NCBI GenBank assembly: GCA_023390415.1
Contig: JAEWCW010000179.1
Coordinates: 1 to 41,991, forward strand
Length of the DNA: 41,991 nt
DNA from: Pseudomonadota bacterium
GTDB taxonomy: Bacteria > Pseudomonadota > Alphaproteobacteria > Sphingomonadales > Sphingomonadaceae
Direction of reading: 5' to 3'
The first letter of the stretch is position 1, and every line of letters begins with the position of its first letter. The position numbers were made by a program, and so were the translations under genes. Shown piece by piece: positions 8,525 through 16,280 of the stretch. The notes below the pieces were generated by a model that had not been told where the DNA came from, searched no databases, and saw only the letters and a list, made by a program, of their open reading frames with translations.

Positions 8525-9445
8525 TCAAATCTCCTTCACGAGGGCTTCGATGTCGGCCATCCTCACGACGCTGGTCACGCGGGCATCGGGCGCGATGCGC
8601 TTGACCATCGGGCCAAGCACCTTGCCGCCGAACTCGACGAAATGGTCAACCCCAGCCTCGGCCATCGCCGCGACGCTCTCGCGCCAGCGGACCATGCCGG
8701 TGACCTGGGCCACGAGCAGGTCGCGGATCTCGGCGGGTTCCTCGACCGGCGCCGCGGTGACGTTGGCGTAGAGCGGCACCGCCGGCGCCTGGATGTCGAC
8801 GTCGCCCAGCGCCTGCTCCATCGCCCGCGCCGCCGGCTCCATCAAAGGCGAGTGGAAGGGCGCAGAGACCGGCAGCAGAAGCGCGCGCTTCGCGCCCTTC
8901 TCCTTGGCGATGACGAGCGCCCGCTCGACTGCGCCACGGTGGCCCGAAATCACCACCTGCGACGGGTCATTGTCGTTGGCGACGGCGCAGACCTCGCCCT
9001 GGGCGGCAGCATCCGCAATCTCCTGCGCCAGCTTGAGGTCCGCGCCGAGCAGGGCGGCCATCGCGCCCTCGCCGACCGGAACCGCCGCCTGCATCGCCTG
9101 GCCGCGAAGCTTCAGCAGCCGCGCCGTCGTCGCCACGTCGAACGCGCCCGCGGCGGCGAGCGCCGTATATTCGCCGAGGCTGTGGCCCGCGACGAAGTCC
9201 GCCTGGCCGATCTCGATCCCCGAGACCCGCAGGGTCGCCAGCGCATTGGCCATGATCGCCGGCTGGGCATTCTCGGTGAGGGTCAGCTCCTCGATCGGGC
9301 CTTCGGCCATCAGCCGCGCCAGATTCTGCCCGAGCGCCTCGTTCACCTCCTCGAACAGCTCGCGAGCGACCGAACTCGCCCCGGCGAGCTCGCTGCCCAT
9401 GCCGACCGACTGGCTCCCCTGCCCGGGGAAAATGAATGCGCGCAT
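8525..9445 (-). CDS. fabD: Malonyl-CoA:ACP transacylase FabD
   Basis: FabD loads malonyl groups onto ACP. The 306-residue protein starts MRAFIFPGQGSQSVGMG at 9445, after AGGAGG. The catalytic Ser is S89 in GHSLGEY and the catalytic His is H198 in VSAPFHSPLM. It is the first gene of fabD-fabG-acpP-fabF-mltG, so the operon promoter should lie in 9446-9511. The operon lacks fabH and plsX, as is usual for alphaproteobacteria. Confidence 0.97.
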   Translation of the reverse strand: MRAFIFPGQGSQSVGMGSELAGASSVARELFEEVNEALGQNLARLMAEGPIEELTLTENAQPAIMANALATLRVSGIEIGQADFVAGHSLGEYTALAAAGAFDVATTARLLKLRGQAMQAAVPVGEGAMAALLGADLKLAQEIADAAAQGEVCAVANDNDPSQVVISGHRGAVERALVIAKEKGAKRALLLPVSAPFHSPLMEPAARAMEQALGDVDIQAPAVPLYANVTAAPVEEPAEIRDLLVAQVTGMVRWRESVAAMAEAGVDHFVEFGGKVLGPMVKRIAPDARVTSVVRMADIEALVKEI

Positions 9446-9511
9446 GAAATCCTCCTGTTGCGCGGGCTGGTAGGCCAGCCGCTTGCGCCCGCGCAAGCCC
9501 GTGCCGACGGC

Positions 9512-10714
9512 TCAGCGCCCGAGGAAATCGCGCATCGCGGCGAGGAAATGGCGCCAGGCCGGCTCGGATTCGAGCAAGATGTGATTCTCGCTGTCCAGCT
9601 CCACGAAGCGAGCACCAGGGATCCCACGCGCCAGCTCCTCTCCTGAGGTGAAGGGGATGACATGGTCGCGGCGCGCATGGGCGACGAGAGTCGGCACCGT
9701 CACCTGCGGCAGCAGGTGCGAGACGTCGATCGTCCCGAGCACGTGCTGCAGCCGCTCGGCATTGGCAGGCGAAGTCGAGACGCGCTGCAATTCGTTGAAC
9801 CAGTCCGCCTGCTCGGCGCTGCCGCCCGGTATGTAGAGCCCTGTGAACATCTGCCGGTAGGCGGGATTGTCGCTGCCCCAGCCGGTCCGCGACAGCGTGA
9901 TCATCGCCTTGCGCCGTTCCAGCTCCTCGCCCTCCAGCCGAAGCGCCCATCCGCGGGCATAGCCGCCGAGGATGACCATCTTGCGGATCCGCCCCGGGTT
10001 GCGGATCGCGTAAGCGATGGCGACCGCGGCGCCCTGCGAAATTGCGAGCAGGTCGAACCGGTCGACGCCCGCGGCTTCCACCACCGTCTCCAGATCCTCG
10101 ACGAAAGCATCGAGCGAGAAGCTGGGCGTGTCCCAGTCGGAGAGGCCGTTGCCGCGCTCGTCATAGCGGATGAGATGACTGTCGCGCGCCAGCGCCACCA
10201 GCCAGTGGCGCCACAGCGGGCTCTCCCATTCGAAGGTGATGTGGTTGAGCCAGTTCGCCGTCTTGACCAAGGGCGGCCCCGATCCGACCGCCGACCATGC
10301 GAGCCGGGTCCCGTCGCTCGCCCTGCAATGGCACACCTCCTGCTCGGGCAGCCCGGCCGGCGCCTTGCGCGCCCTTCGCCAGGCGGCGGGCGGCGCGCCA
10401 TATTCGCGCTTGAAGGCGCGGTTGAACGCCGCCTCGCTGCTGAAGCCGACCCGGTAGGCGATCTCTCCGAGCGGCTCGCCCTCGAGCAACAGGTCGGCCG
10501 CCTTCCGAAGCCGCCACCTGGTGCAATATCGGATCGGCGGCTCGCCCAGGCACCGCGCGAAACGCTGGCCGAGCACGGTCCGCGACACGCCCGCTCCGCG
10601 CGCGATCGCTTCGACGGTCAGCGGCTCGGCATAATGCTCCCGGATGATCCGGACCGCCCTCGACACCGCCGGATCGTCCGGAACGGCGAAATGGTCTGAA
10701 GCCAAACCTGCCAT
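9512..10714 (-). CDS. AraC-type HTH fused to alpha/beta hydrolase
   Basis: This 400-residue protein joins two domains rarely found together. Residues about 17-115 are an AraC/XylS double helix-turn-helix (AIARGAGVSRTVLGQRFARCL and GEIAYRVGFSSEAAFNRAFK). Residues about 128-400 are an alpha/beta hydrolase with a complete catalytic triad: S226 in the elbow ISQGA (the first Gly of GxSxG is Ala), D350 in ARRDHVIP and H378 in ENHILLE. The hydrolase part (YDERGNGLSDWD) resembles that found fused to cyclase or other regulatory domains. I infer that the hydrolase domain senses or turns over the effector. ATG 10714 is chosen because upstream sequence is low-complexity; the start is not certain. The target genes are unknown; the divergent neighbour at 10849 is one candidate. 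Confidence 0.85.
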   Translation of the reverse strand: MAGLASDHFAVPDDPAVSRAVRIIREHYAEPLTVEAIARGAGVSRTVLGQRFARCLGEPPIRYCTRWRLRKAADLLLEGEPLGEIAYRVGFSSEAAFNRAFKREYGAPPAAWRRARKAPAGLPEQEVCHCRASDGTRLAWSAVGSGPPLVKTANWLNHITFEWESPLWRHWLVALARDSHLIRYDERGNGLSDWDTPSFSLDAFVEDLETVVEAAGVDRFDLLAISQGAAVAIAYAIRNPGRIRKMVILGGYARGWALRLEGEELERRKAMITLSRTGWGSDNPAYRQMFTGLYIPGGSAEQADWFNELQRVSTSPANAERLQHVLGTIDVSHLLPQVTVPTLVAHARRDHVIPFTSGEELARGIPGARFVELDSENHILLESEPAWRHFLAAMRDFLGR

Positions 10715-10848
10715 GGCCGCGCCTCCCCCTGCGCGGCACGATACCGCCACCCGGCGTTTCGATCAATTTTTCCGGCGGCCCGGTCATTGGCCGGGGCGGC
10801 GCCTAGGCGGAAAATGGCGGCCTCCTTCGATCGGGCAAGGAAACAGGC

Positions 10849-11598
10849 ATGTCACGCGCGGCAACTCTCGGATTCGCGGCCCTCGCCTATGCGATCTTCT
10901 TCGCCACCTTCCTCTATCTGATCGCCTTCGTCGGCAATCTGCCGTTCGTGCCGCTGACGGTCGATCGCGGACCCGAGGCGCCGCTCCTGGCCGCGCTCGC
11001 CATCGATGCCGCCCTCATCGCCGGTTTCGGCCTCCAGCACAGCGTCATGGCGCGCCAGGGCTTCAAAAGCTGGTGGACCCGCTTCGTGCCGCGCCAGGCC
11101 GAGCGCAGCGTCTACGTCCTCGCCGCAAGCCTGATGCTGATCCTGCTCTTCCTGTTCTGGCGCCCGATCGCCGGCACCGTCTGGCGGGTCGAGCAGCCCA
11201 CGGCGGTGCTGGTCCTCCAGGGCATCTTCGCTGCCGGCTGGCTGCTGGTCCTGCTCAGCACCTTCCTGATCAACCATTTCGAGCTGTTCGGCCTCCAGCA
11301 GGCCTGGTTCCACGCCAGCGGCCGCCAGGCCGCCGCCCCGGTCTTCCGCCAGCCTTTCTTCTACCGGCTGGTCCGCCACCCGCTCTATCTCGGCTTCTTC
11401 ATCGCCTTCTGGGCGACTCCGGTGATGAGCTACGGCCATCTCCTCCTCGCCGCCGGCCTCTCCGTCTACATGCTCGTCGCCATCCGCTACGAGGAGCGCG
11501 ACCTCGTCGGCCTGTTCGGCCGCGACTATGAGGATTATCGCAGTCGGGTCGGCATGATCACGCCCCGGCTCAGGCGGCGCGCCGCGACACGCGGCTGA
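10849..11598 (+). CDS. MddA/NnrU-like membrane methyltransferase
   Basis: This is a 249-residue polytopic membrane protein with about six hydrophobic segments. The C-terminal segment FYRLVRHPLYLGFFIAFWATP, followed by RYEERDLVGLFGRDYEDYR, is the signature of isoprenylcysteine-methyltransferase-like enzymes that bind S-adenosylmethionine at the membrane. The order and the LINHFELFGLQQAW motif match the MddA (methanethiol S-methyltransferase) branch of the NnrU family as I recall it. MddA makes dimethyl sulfide from methanethiol; the substrate here is not proved. It is divergent from the AraC-hydrolase fusion (134-bp gap), so it may be its target. Confidence 0.8.
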   Translation: MSRAATLGFAALAYAIFFATFLYLIAFVGNLPFVPLTVDRGPEAPLLAALAIDAALIAGFGLQHSVMARQGFKSWWTRFVPRQAERSVYVLAASLMLILLFLFWRPIAGTVWRVEQPTAVLVLQGIFAAGWLLVLLSTFLINHFELFGLQQAWFHASGRQAAAPVFRQPFFYRLVRHPLYLGFFIAFWATPVMSYGHLLLAAGLSVYMLVAIRYEERDLVGLFGRDYEDYRSRVGMITPRLRRRAATRG

Positions 11599-11676
11599 AT
11601 TTCCGTCTTTTTTCCGCCGCGTCTGAACCGACTGGTGGCCGGGCGGTTGTCGCGCTGACCCTTTCAGGGGACCGGC

Positions 11677-12987
11677 GTGGCCATCGATCCAATTCGCGAG
11701 CCCTTGGAGGCCGACACCCAGGCCGAGGCTCCGCCGCCGCCTCCCGGAATAATGAAATTGGTCGGCGCCGGGGTGGTCACCGGCGCGGCGGACGACGATC
11801 CCTCCGCGATCGGCACCTATGCCAGCGCCGGCGCCCGGTTCGGCCTCGGCTTCCTGTGGATCGCGCCGGTCCTGCTGCCGATGATGTACGTCGTCGTCTA
11901 TCTGTCGGCGAAGATCGGCCAGGTCTACGGCAAGGGCCTGTTCGCCTGCATCCGCGACCAGTTCCCGCGCTGGGTGCTTCTGCCGATGGTGGTGCTGGCC
12001 TTCACCGGCAACATCATCGAGGCCGCGGCCGACCTCGGCGGAATCGGCGCGGCCCTGAACCTGCTCCTGCCCGCCCCGATCCCCCTCCTCGTCGTCGGCA
12101 CCGCGGCGATCATCTTCGCGATCCAATATTTCGGGTCCTACACGCTCATCCGCCAGATCTTCCGCTGGCTCGCCTTGATCCTCTTCGCCTATGTCGCCGC
12201 GGCGATCATGGCGCGGCCCGATCCGGTCGAGGTCCTCCGCGCCACCTTCCTCCCGCGGATCCGGTTCAGCGCCGAGTTCCTCAGCCTCGTCGTCGCCTGC
12301 ATCGGCACCTCGCTCTCCGCCTACATCTACACCTGGCAGTCCAACCAGGAGGTCGAGGAGCAGATCGCGATCGGCCGCCGCCGGCTGTTTCAGCGTAAGG
12401 GCGCGAGCAAGAAGGAGATGAAGCGCACCAGCCGCGACGTGCTGACCGGCATGATCTTCTCCAACCTCATCCTCTATTTCATCATCCTCGCCACCGGCCT
12501 CACGCTCCACCCGGCCGGCCAGACCGAGATCGAGACCGCCGCGCAGGCGGCAGCAGCGCTCGAGCCCCTCGCGGGCCCAGCCGCCACCTACCTCTTCGCC
12601 GCCGGCGTGGTCGGGGTCGGCTTCCTCGCCGTCCCGGTCATGACCACCGGCGCCGCCTACGATGTCGTGCAGGGCCTCGGCCGCGAAGGCAGCCTCCACG
12701 ACCAGCCGGGCGAGAACCGCCTCTTCTACGCGATCATCGCCGCCGTCACCGCGCTCGCCGTCGCGATGAACTTCCTCGGCTTCAACCCGATGAAGGCCCT
12801 GGTCTGGTCCGGAATCGTCCAGGGCTTCTCGGTCCCGCCCTTGCTCCTGCTGATGATGCTCCTCACCAACCGCCGCAAGGTCGTCGGCGCCCGAACCAAC
12901 GGCCGCTGGACCAATTTTCTGGGTTGGACGACCACGGCCGTGACCTTCCTCTGCACGTTGGCGCTGGTCCTCACCTGGTTCTGGTGA
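11677..12987 (+). CDS. Nramp-family transporter with atypical metal site
   Basis: This is a 436-residue inner-membrane protein with about eleven membrane helices and the Nramp/LeuT-type repeat layout. TM1 carries DDDPSAIG (39-46) where classical Mn/Fe transporters have DPGN. TM6 (around 205-220) reads CIGTSLSAYIYTW where they have MPHN, so the soft-metal-binding Met and the following Pro-His are absent. The Asp-Pro pair is kept. Related Nramp branches without that Met transport Mg(II) or other hard ions, so substrate assignment as Mn/Fe would be unsafe. GTG start 11677 follows AGGGGA. A long Pro-rich cytoplasmic N-terminus (about residues 1-25) precedes TM1. Confidence 0.85.
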   Translation: MAIDPIREPLEADTQAEAPPPPPGIMKLVGAGVVTGAADDDPSAIGTYASAGARFGLGFLWIAPVLLPMMYVVVYLSAKIGQVYGKGLFACIRDQFPRWVLLPMVVLAFTGNIIEAAADLGGIGAALNLLLPAPIPLLVVGTAAIIFAIQYFGSYTLIRQIFRWLALILFAYVAAAIMARPDPVEVLRATFLPRIRFSAEFLSLVVACIGTSLSAYIYTWQSNQEVEEQIAIGRRRLFQRKGASKKEMKRTSRDVLTGMIFSNLILYFIILATGLTLHPAGQTEIETAAQAAAALEPLAGPAATYLFAAGVVGVGFLAVPVMTTGAAYDVVQGLGREGSLHDQPGENRLFYAIIAAVTALAVAMNFLGFNPMKALVWSGIVQGFSVPPLLLLMMLLTNRRKVVGARTNGRWTNFLGWTTTAVTFLCTLALVLTWFW

Positions 12988-12999
12988 GGTGGGAGGTAC

Positions 13000-13617
13000 T
13001 CAACGATTTGGCGGTGCCGCGGCCTGCCCCGGGTTCAGCATCACCTCGTTCGCCCATTGCGACGGCGGCAACGGATCGATGATGACGAGCGCATAGTAGA
13101 AGAGAAGCCAGGCGAAGAGCGCGACATCCTGCCACCGTCGGCGGGTGAACAGCAACGCGATGAGCGGGACGAAATAGCCGCCCTGATAGAAATAGAACCA
13201 GAAGTCGGTCAGGGCCGGCAGGCTGCGGGCGAGCTGCCCCGCGAGAACGACAGTGTTGACCGCCAGCATCCCGCCGAGCACCAGCCGTTTCCGCGCCCAA
13301 TAATGGTCATCATAGCTCGCCCAGCGGCTCGCCGACCGCGGGAAGACCAAGGCAGCCGCGAGATAATAAATGATCCCGAGCGCGGTCGAGACGAACACCG
13401 ACGGCCAGCTGACGACGATCGCCTCGCGGGCCGACCAGATCCACAGCCAGAAGCCGGTGACGTCGCACAGGACGAAGGCGGCGAGGAGCGACGTCAGAAG
13501 GCCGATTGGCCGCTCCTGATGGTCGTCGATCGCCTCGGCGAGCTTGGTCGCGATCTGCGCGATCACCAGCCCGAGAAGAACGCCGAAGAAGCCGGCAAGG
13601 AACTCGAAATCGCTCAC
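13000..13617 (-). CDS. Multi-pass membrane protein of unknown function
   Basis: This 205-residue protein has about six hydrophobic segments. The first (FEFLAGFFGVLLGLVIAQIATKLAEAI) is followed by a charged DDHQERP loop. Aromatic-rich helices near the end (FWFYFYQGGYF, FAWLLFYYALVIID) resemble no family I can name. The stop lies only 12 bp from the convergent Nramp stop. ATG 13617 is the natural start. No partner gene is evident. Confidence 0.75.
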   Translation of the reverse strand: MSDFEFLAGFFGVLLGLVIAQIATKLAEAIDDHQERPIGLLTSLLAAFVLCDVTGFWLWIWSAREAIVVSWPSVFVSTALGIIYYLAAALVFPRSASRWASYDDHYWARKRLVLGGMLAVNTVVLAGQLARSLPALTDFWFYFYQGGYFVPLIALLFTRRRWQDVALFAWLLFYYALVIIDPLPPSQWANEVMLNPGQAAAPPNR

Positions 13618-13694
13618 ACACGCCCCCCACTATCGGCGCAGGCTAGCAGCCGGAGGGGCAATCGCAATGGCCGCCGCGGCCGACGCGCAGGCCT

Positions 13695-14369
13695 TCACTC
13701 CGCCTCGGCGACTCGCGCGATCCTCCCGGCCGGGGGCAGCCGCAGCATCCTGCGCGCAAGCGAAAGCAGCTCCTGCCGGGAATCGATCGCGCAATACCGC
13801 GTGCTCCAGATGTCGAGGCCCTCGACTTCCCGGATATTCCCGCGCGGACAACGCTGCTGGAGAACCCGGAACTCGACGATCAAGCCCCCTCTGTTCGCCT
13901 CCCGCGCGAGCAACGTGTAGTCGCTGCCGGGACGCATTCGGGTTTGAATCGCCCAGAGCTCCCATTCGGTCGACTCGTGCCGAGCCGTCCCCAGGCGGAC
14001 GAAAAAACCACGCTCCCACCGGGCCGCTTCGAGCTCGTCTCGCTCCTCTGCGCTCTGTAGGTTCACGGCGCAATGGAAGACGCCGTAATTGCTGAATCGG
14101 TACCAGGCCCCTTGCTCGCCTCCTTCTTCGTCCGCCGGGGTAAAGCGCCAGTCGCCATAGCCGACCCTGGTCGAGCATCCGAAGCTCTCGCCGTCGCTGA
14201 CGCTTCGCGGCCACAGATCCCGCCACTCGAACGTGTAGAGCGGGAGACTGGAATGGATTAGCTCGACGACGATTTCCCCATCGCCTCTGGCCTGCGCCGG
14301 AGCGGATGGAAGGGCCCACGCTCCGATCCCTGCCGCCAGACAAAGCCACCCGCGATGCCCTGCCCTCAT
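13695..14369 (-). CDS. Exported protein of unknown function
   Basis: This 224-residue protein has a Sec-type signal peptide (MRAGHRGWLCLAAGIGAWALPSAPAQA, cleavage expected near residue 27). ATG 14369 follows GGGAGG closely, which excludes the longer frame. The mature part is rich in Trp and Tyr (EWRDLWPRS, WYRFSNYGVFHC, WELWAIQT) and has four to five cysteines (GCSTR, HCAVN, QRCPRG, RYCAID), suggesting a disulfide-bonded periplasmic domain. It is divergent from the DUF1311-like gene at 14457, with an 87-bp gap holding both promoters. No family was recognised. Confidence 0.75.
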   Translation of the reverse strand: MRAGHRGWLCLAAGIGAWALPSAPAQARGDGEIVVELIHSSLPLYTFEWRDLWPRSVSDGESFGCSTRVGYGDWRFTPADEEGGEQGAWYRFSNYGVFHCAVNLQSAEERDELEAARWERGFFVRLGTARHESTEWELWAIQTRMRPGSDYTLLAREANRGGLIVEFRVLQQRCPRGNIREVEGLDIWSTRYCAIDSRQELLSLARRMLRLPPAGRIARVAEAE

Positions 14370-14456
14370 TCCGCCCTCCCTTGACGGCCGTTCTAAAGGC
14401 GGCCGCACTGTCCGCAATGGCTGGATTGGGAACATCCCAGCGAGCAATATGATCGG

Positions 14457-15167
14457 GTGAGTCGACCGCTGTTCCTCGCCGCTCTTTTCTGGTTTGCGCC
14501 GTTCGGTGCTCAGAGCGCTCTGGCGCAGCCGCTCCGTGTCCTCAAGATGGTCGGCATGGACCCGATCCCTGCCTCGGCCACCAGTTTCGACTGCCGGCGC
14601 GCCGCAAATGCCGTCGAAAGACTGATCTGCGGCGATTCGATCCTTGCCACGATCGATGGCAGTCTCGGCGATACCTATTGGCGCTTGCAGCGCAGAATGA
14701 ACTCGTCCGAACGTTCTCGGCTACGACAGCAGCAGCGCATGTGGCTGCGGCAACGTGATTCGTGCCGCGACAGGAGTTGCGTGGTCGCTGCCTACGAGGC
14801 GCGCGGGAGCGACTTGCGGCGAGACTTGAGCGCGCGTCAGCGGAGGCTGCGGGCCTCCGTCTCGCGCGTTGGCCAGTGTCAGGTGACGCGGATCGAGGAG
14901 ATCGGGCCGCGGTTGCAGCGGGTTCAAGGCGAGAGGCCGGACGGCACGAGCATCGAGTTCGCAAATGGAGTGTGGCAGGTTTCCTATGATCCCGTGCCCG
15001 CCATCTGGATGTCCCGGGTGGGGGATCCGGCGCGCATCTGCCTCATCTCCATTCCCAGTGGTTGTCCGCCGGGTGACGAGCGCGGGCGGGTCTATCATGC
15101 GACGAACCTGCGAACCCGGACCAGCTGGCGGCTCCCGGACTCGTCCCATAGCTGCGGCGGGGCCTGA
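14457..15167 (+). CDS. Exported LprI/DUF1311-domain protein
   Basis: This 236-residue protein has a signal peptide (MSRPLFLAALFWFAPFGAQSALAQ). Residues about 43-120 match the LprI-like N-terminal (DUF1311) pattern: FDCRRAANAVERLICGDSILATIDGSLGDTYWRLQ, then QQQRMWLRQRDSC, with a later cysteine and AYEAR. LprI of Mycobacterium inhibits lysozyme; most members have no known role. The part after residue 140 has several more cysteines and is not recognised. GTG is the start codon. Codon usage is a little less GC-biased than in the neighbours. The role is probably in the envelope. Confidence 0.78.
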   Translation: MSRPLFLAALFWFAPFGAQSALAQPLRVLKMVGMDPIPASATSFDCRRAANAVERLICGDSILATIDGSLGDTYWRLQRRMNSSERSRLRQQQRMWLRQRDSCRDRSCVVAAYEARGSDLRRDLSARQRRLRASVSRVGQCQVTRIEEIGPRLQRVQGERPDGTSIEFANGVWQVSYDPVPAIWMSRVGDPARICLISIPSGCPPGDERGRVYHATNLRTRTSWRLPDSSHSCGGA

Positions 15168-15263
15168 AGTTCCAGTCAAGGGCCGTTCCAAGGCCGGCGC
15201 AACATCCGCTCGGGGTGGAAACCAGACATGACCGCCTGCTAGCCTCCCCCGCGGAGGTAACGC

Positions 15264-15662
15264 ATGGCTTCGATGAGGATTGAATATTCCAAGTTGCCGG
15301 GAACGGGCGCGTCGGTCGGCCGGGCCGGTACGCACACCCTTGTCGCCGACAGGCCCGAAGGCAAGGCGTCGGGGACGGGGCTGGGCTTTAACGGCGGGGA
15401 GCTGCTCGCTTTGTCGCTCGGCGGCTGCTTCTGCAACGACGTCCACTATGTCGCCGACGAGCTCGGCGCCGACATCTCACGCCTCCACGTGGCGGTCACA
15501 ATCGACTTCGACGGCGATCCTCTCGTCGCGACGAACGCCCGTCTCGAGGTGGAGTGCGAGCTCGCAGACGGCGGAAGCACGGACGAGCTGCTGAGCCTCG
15601 CACGGCAGCGTTGCACGGTCGCCAACTCCCTTCGAAAAGGGGTCGACGTTCTTTTCCAGTGA
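15264..15662 (+). CDS. OsmC-family peroxidase-like protein
   Basis: OsmC/Ohr proteins reduce organic or fatty-acid hydroperoxides with a pair of cysteines. This 132-residue protein has the first cysteine in LSLGGCFCNDV (C55, with an extra C57) and the second in ARQRCTVANSL (C117), in the family order. The start follows a textbook GGAGG seven bases upstream. It is the first of a group of stress-type genes (OsmC, membrane peptide, CsbD, PfpI). Whether it is Ohr-like or OsmC-like cannot be told from the motifs; the short N-terminus favours the OsmC/YhfA side. Confidence 0.85.
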   Translation: MASMRIEYSKLPGTGASVGRAGTHTLVADRPEGKASGTGLGFNGGELLALSLGGCFCNDVHYVADELGADISRLHVAVTIDFDGDPLVATNARLEVECELADGGSTDELLSLARQRCTVANSLRKGVDVLFQ

Positions 15663-15686
15663 GCTCTGCCGACGGTCGGGCGTCCG

Positions 15687-15773
15687 TCAGAAGATCGCCT
15701 TCAGCACGCCCGTGATGACCAGCAGGCCGATGATGAAGATGATGGCGACTCCCCATCCGACGATCTTGAGCAA
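15687..15773 (-). CDS. 28-residue single-pass membrane peptide
   Basis: A TTG codon at 15771-15773 is preceded by AAGGAG with seven bases spacing and opens a frame reading MLKIVGWGVAIIFIIGLLVI, then TGVLKAIF and a stop. It encodes one hydrophobic helix flanked by lysines. A nearby ATG at 15776 is out of frame and would give a Ser-rich nonsense peptide. It lies 68 bp after the csbD stop on the same strand, so it is probably the second gene of a csbD operon. Very similar short peptides occur in sphingomonads as far as I recall. It is too short for ordinary gene finders. A stress-membrane role is an inference. Confidence 0.65.
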   Translation of the reverse strand: MLKIVGWGVAIIFIIGLLVITGVLKAIF

Positions 15774-15841
15774 TGCATTTCTCCTTGGCCGTACGAACAG
15801 GGTGGGGACGGCCGGTAGCCAGCCCCCTCAGAAGCTTGAGG

Positions 15842-16063
15842 TCAGCTTTTGTCGCTGCCCGTCACCTCGCGCGCTTTGTCCTTGATGCCGCCCCAGGCGT
15901 TCTGGAGCTTGCCTTCGGTCTGATCGGCCTGGCCTTCACGCTTCATCTTCTCGTCGCCGAGGAGAGCGCCGGCCCCTTCCTTGAGATTCCCCCCCATCTT
16001 CTTCAGGCTACCCTCGGTGCGATCGGGGTCGACCGGCGTGCGCGCGCGATCATCGTTGTTCAC
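15842..16063 (-). CDS. CsbD-family stress protein
   Basis: This 73-residue, highly charged protein has the CsbD repeat pattern: RTEGSLKKMGGNLKEGAGALLGDEKM, then QADQTEGKLQNAWGGIKDKAREV. CsbD proteins accumulate under general stress control in many bacteria, but their biochemical role is unknown. An EcfG-type promoter-like site lies just upstream (16097-16121), which fits control by the alphaproteobacterial general stress response. A short membrane peptide gene follows on the same strand. Confidence 0.9.
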   Translation of the reverse strand: MNNDDRARTPVDPDRTEGSLKKMGGNLKEGAGALLGDEKMKREGQADQTEGKLQNAWGGIKDKAREVTGSDKS

Positions 16064-16096
16064 AGCCTCTTTCCTTACTCCGGATTGCAGCTGACC

Positions 16097-16121
16097 AACG
16101 AATCGAGGCGCAAATGGTTCT
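16097..16121 (-). promoter_or_regulatory. EcfG-type (general stress) promoter-like site
   Basis: On the minus strand AGAAC (16121-16117), 16 bases and CGTT (16100-16097) match the alphaproteobacterial EcfG pattern GGAAC-N16/17-CGTT with one change in the -35 box. The -10 box lies about 33 bases before the csbD start codon, a sensible leader. The target, csbD, is a typical stress gene, which supports the call. It rests on pattern matching only. Confidence 0.5.
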
Positions 16122-16280
16122 GCTTTAATGTCTTAGCCTCCAGTTTGAAGGCCGATGAGGCGGCCGGCCGCCGCCATCGGACCGGTGTCAATCACATCGG
16201 TGAATCGGTTTGCTGATATTGTCTGGAACGGAACGGATCGGGAGGGCTTTCTCCTCGCGCGGGAGGCGATGGAGGATCAT

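Noticed and set aside
10852..12699. Long minus-strand open frame (615 codons) opposite the methyltransferase and Nramp genes
   Set aside because: Its translation is a repetitive Glu/Asp/Gly/Arg mix that is the shadow of GC-rich plus-strand genes with clear family motifs.
14408..14432. TCCGCAATGGCTGGATTGGG, resembling the interspersed repeat
   Set aside because: Only the first ten bases match the repeat core and the GCGGAC half is missing, so I did not count it as a copy.
16224..16248. GGAACGGAAC before the PfpI gene as an EcfG -35 box
   Set aside because: No CGTT lies 16-18 bases downstream of either GGAAC.
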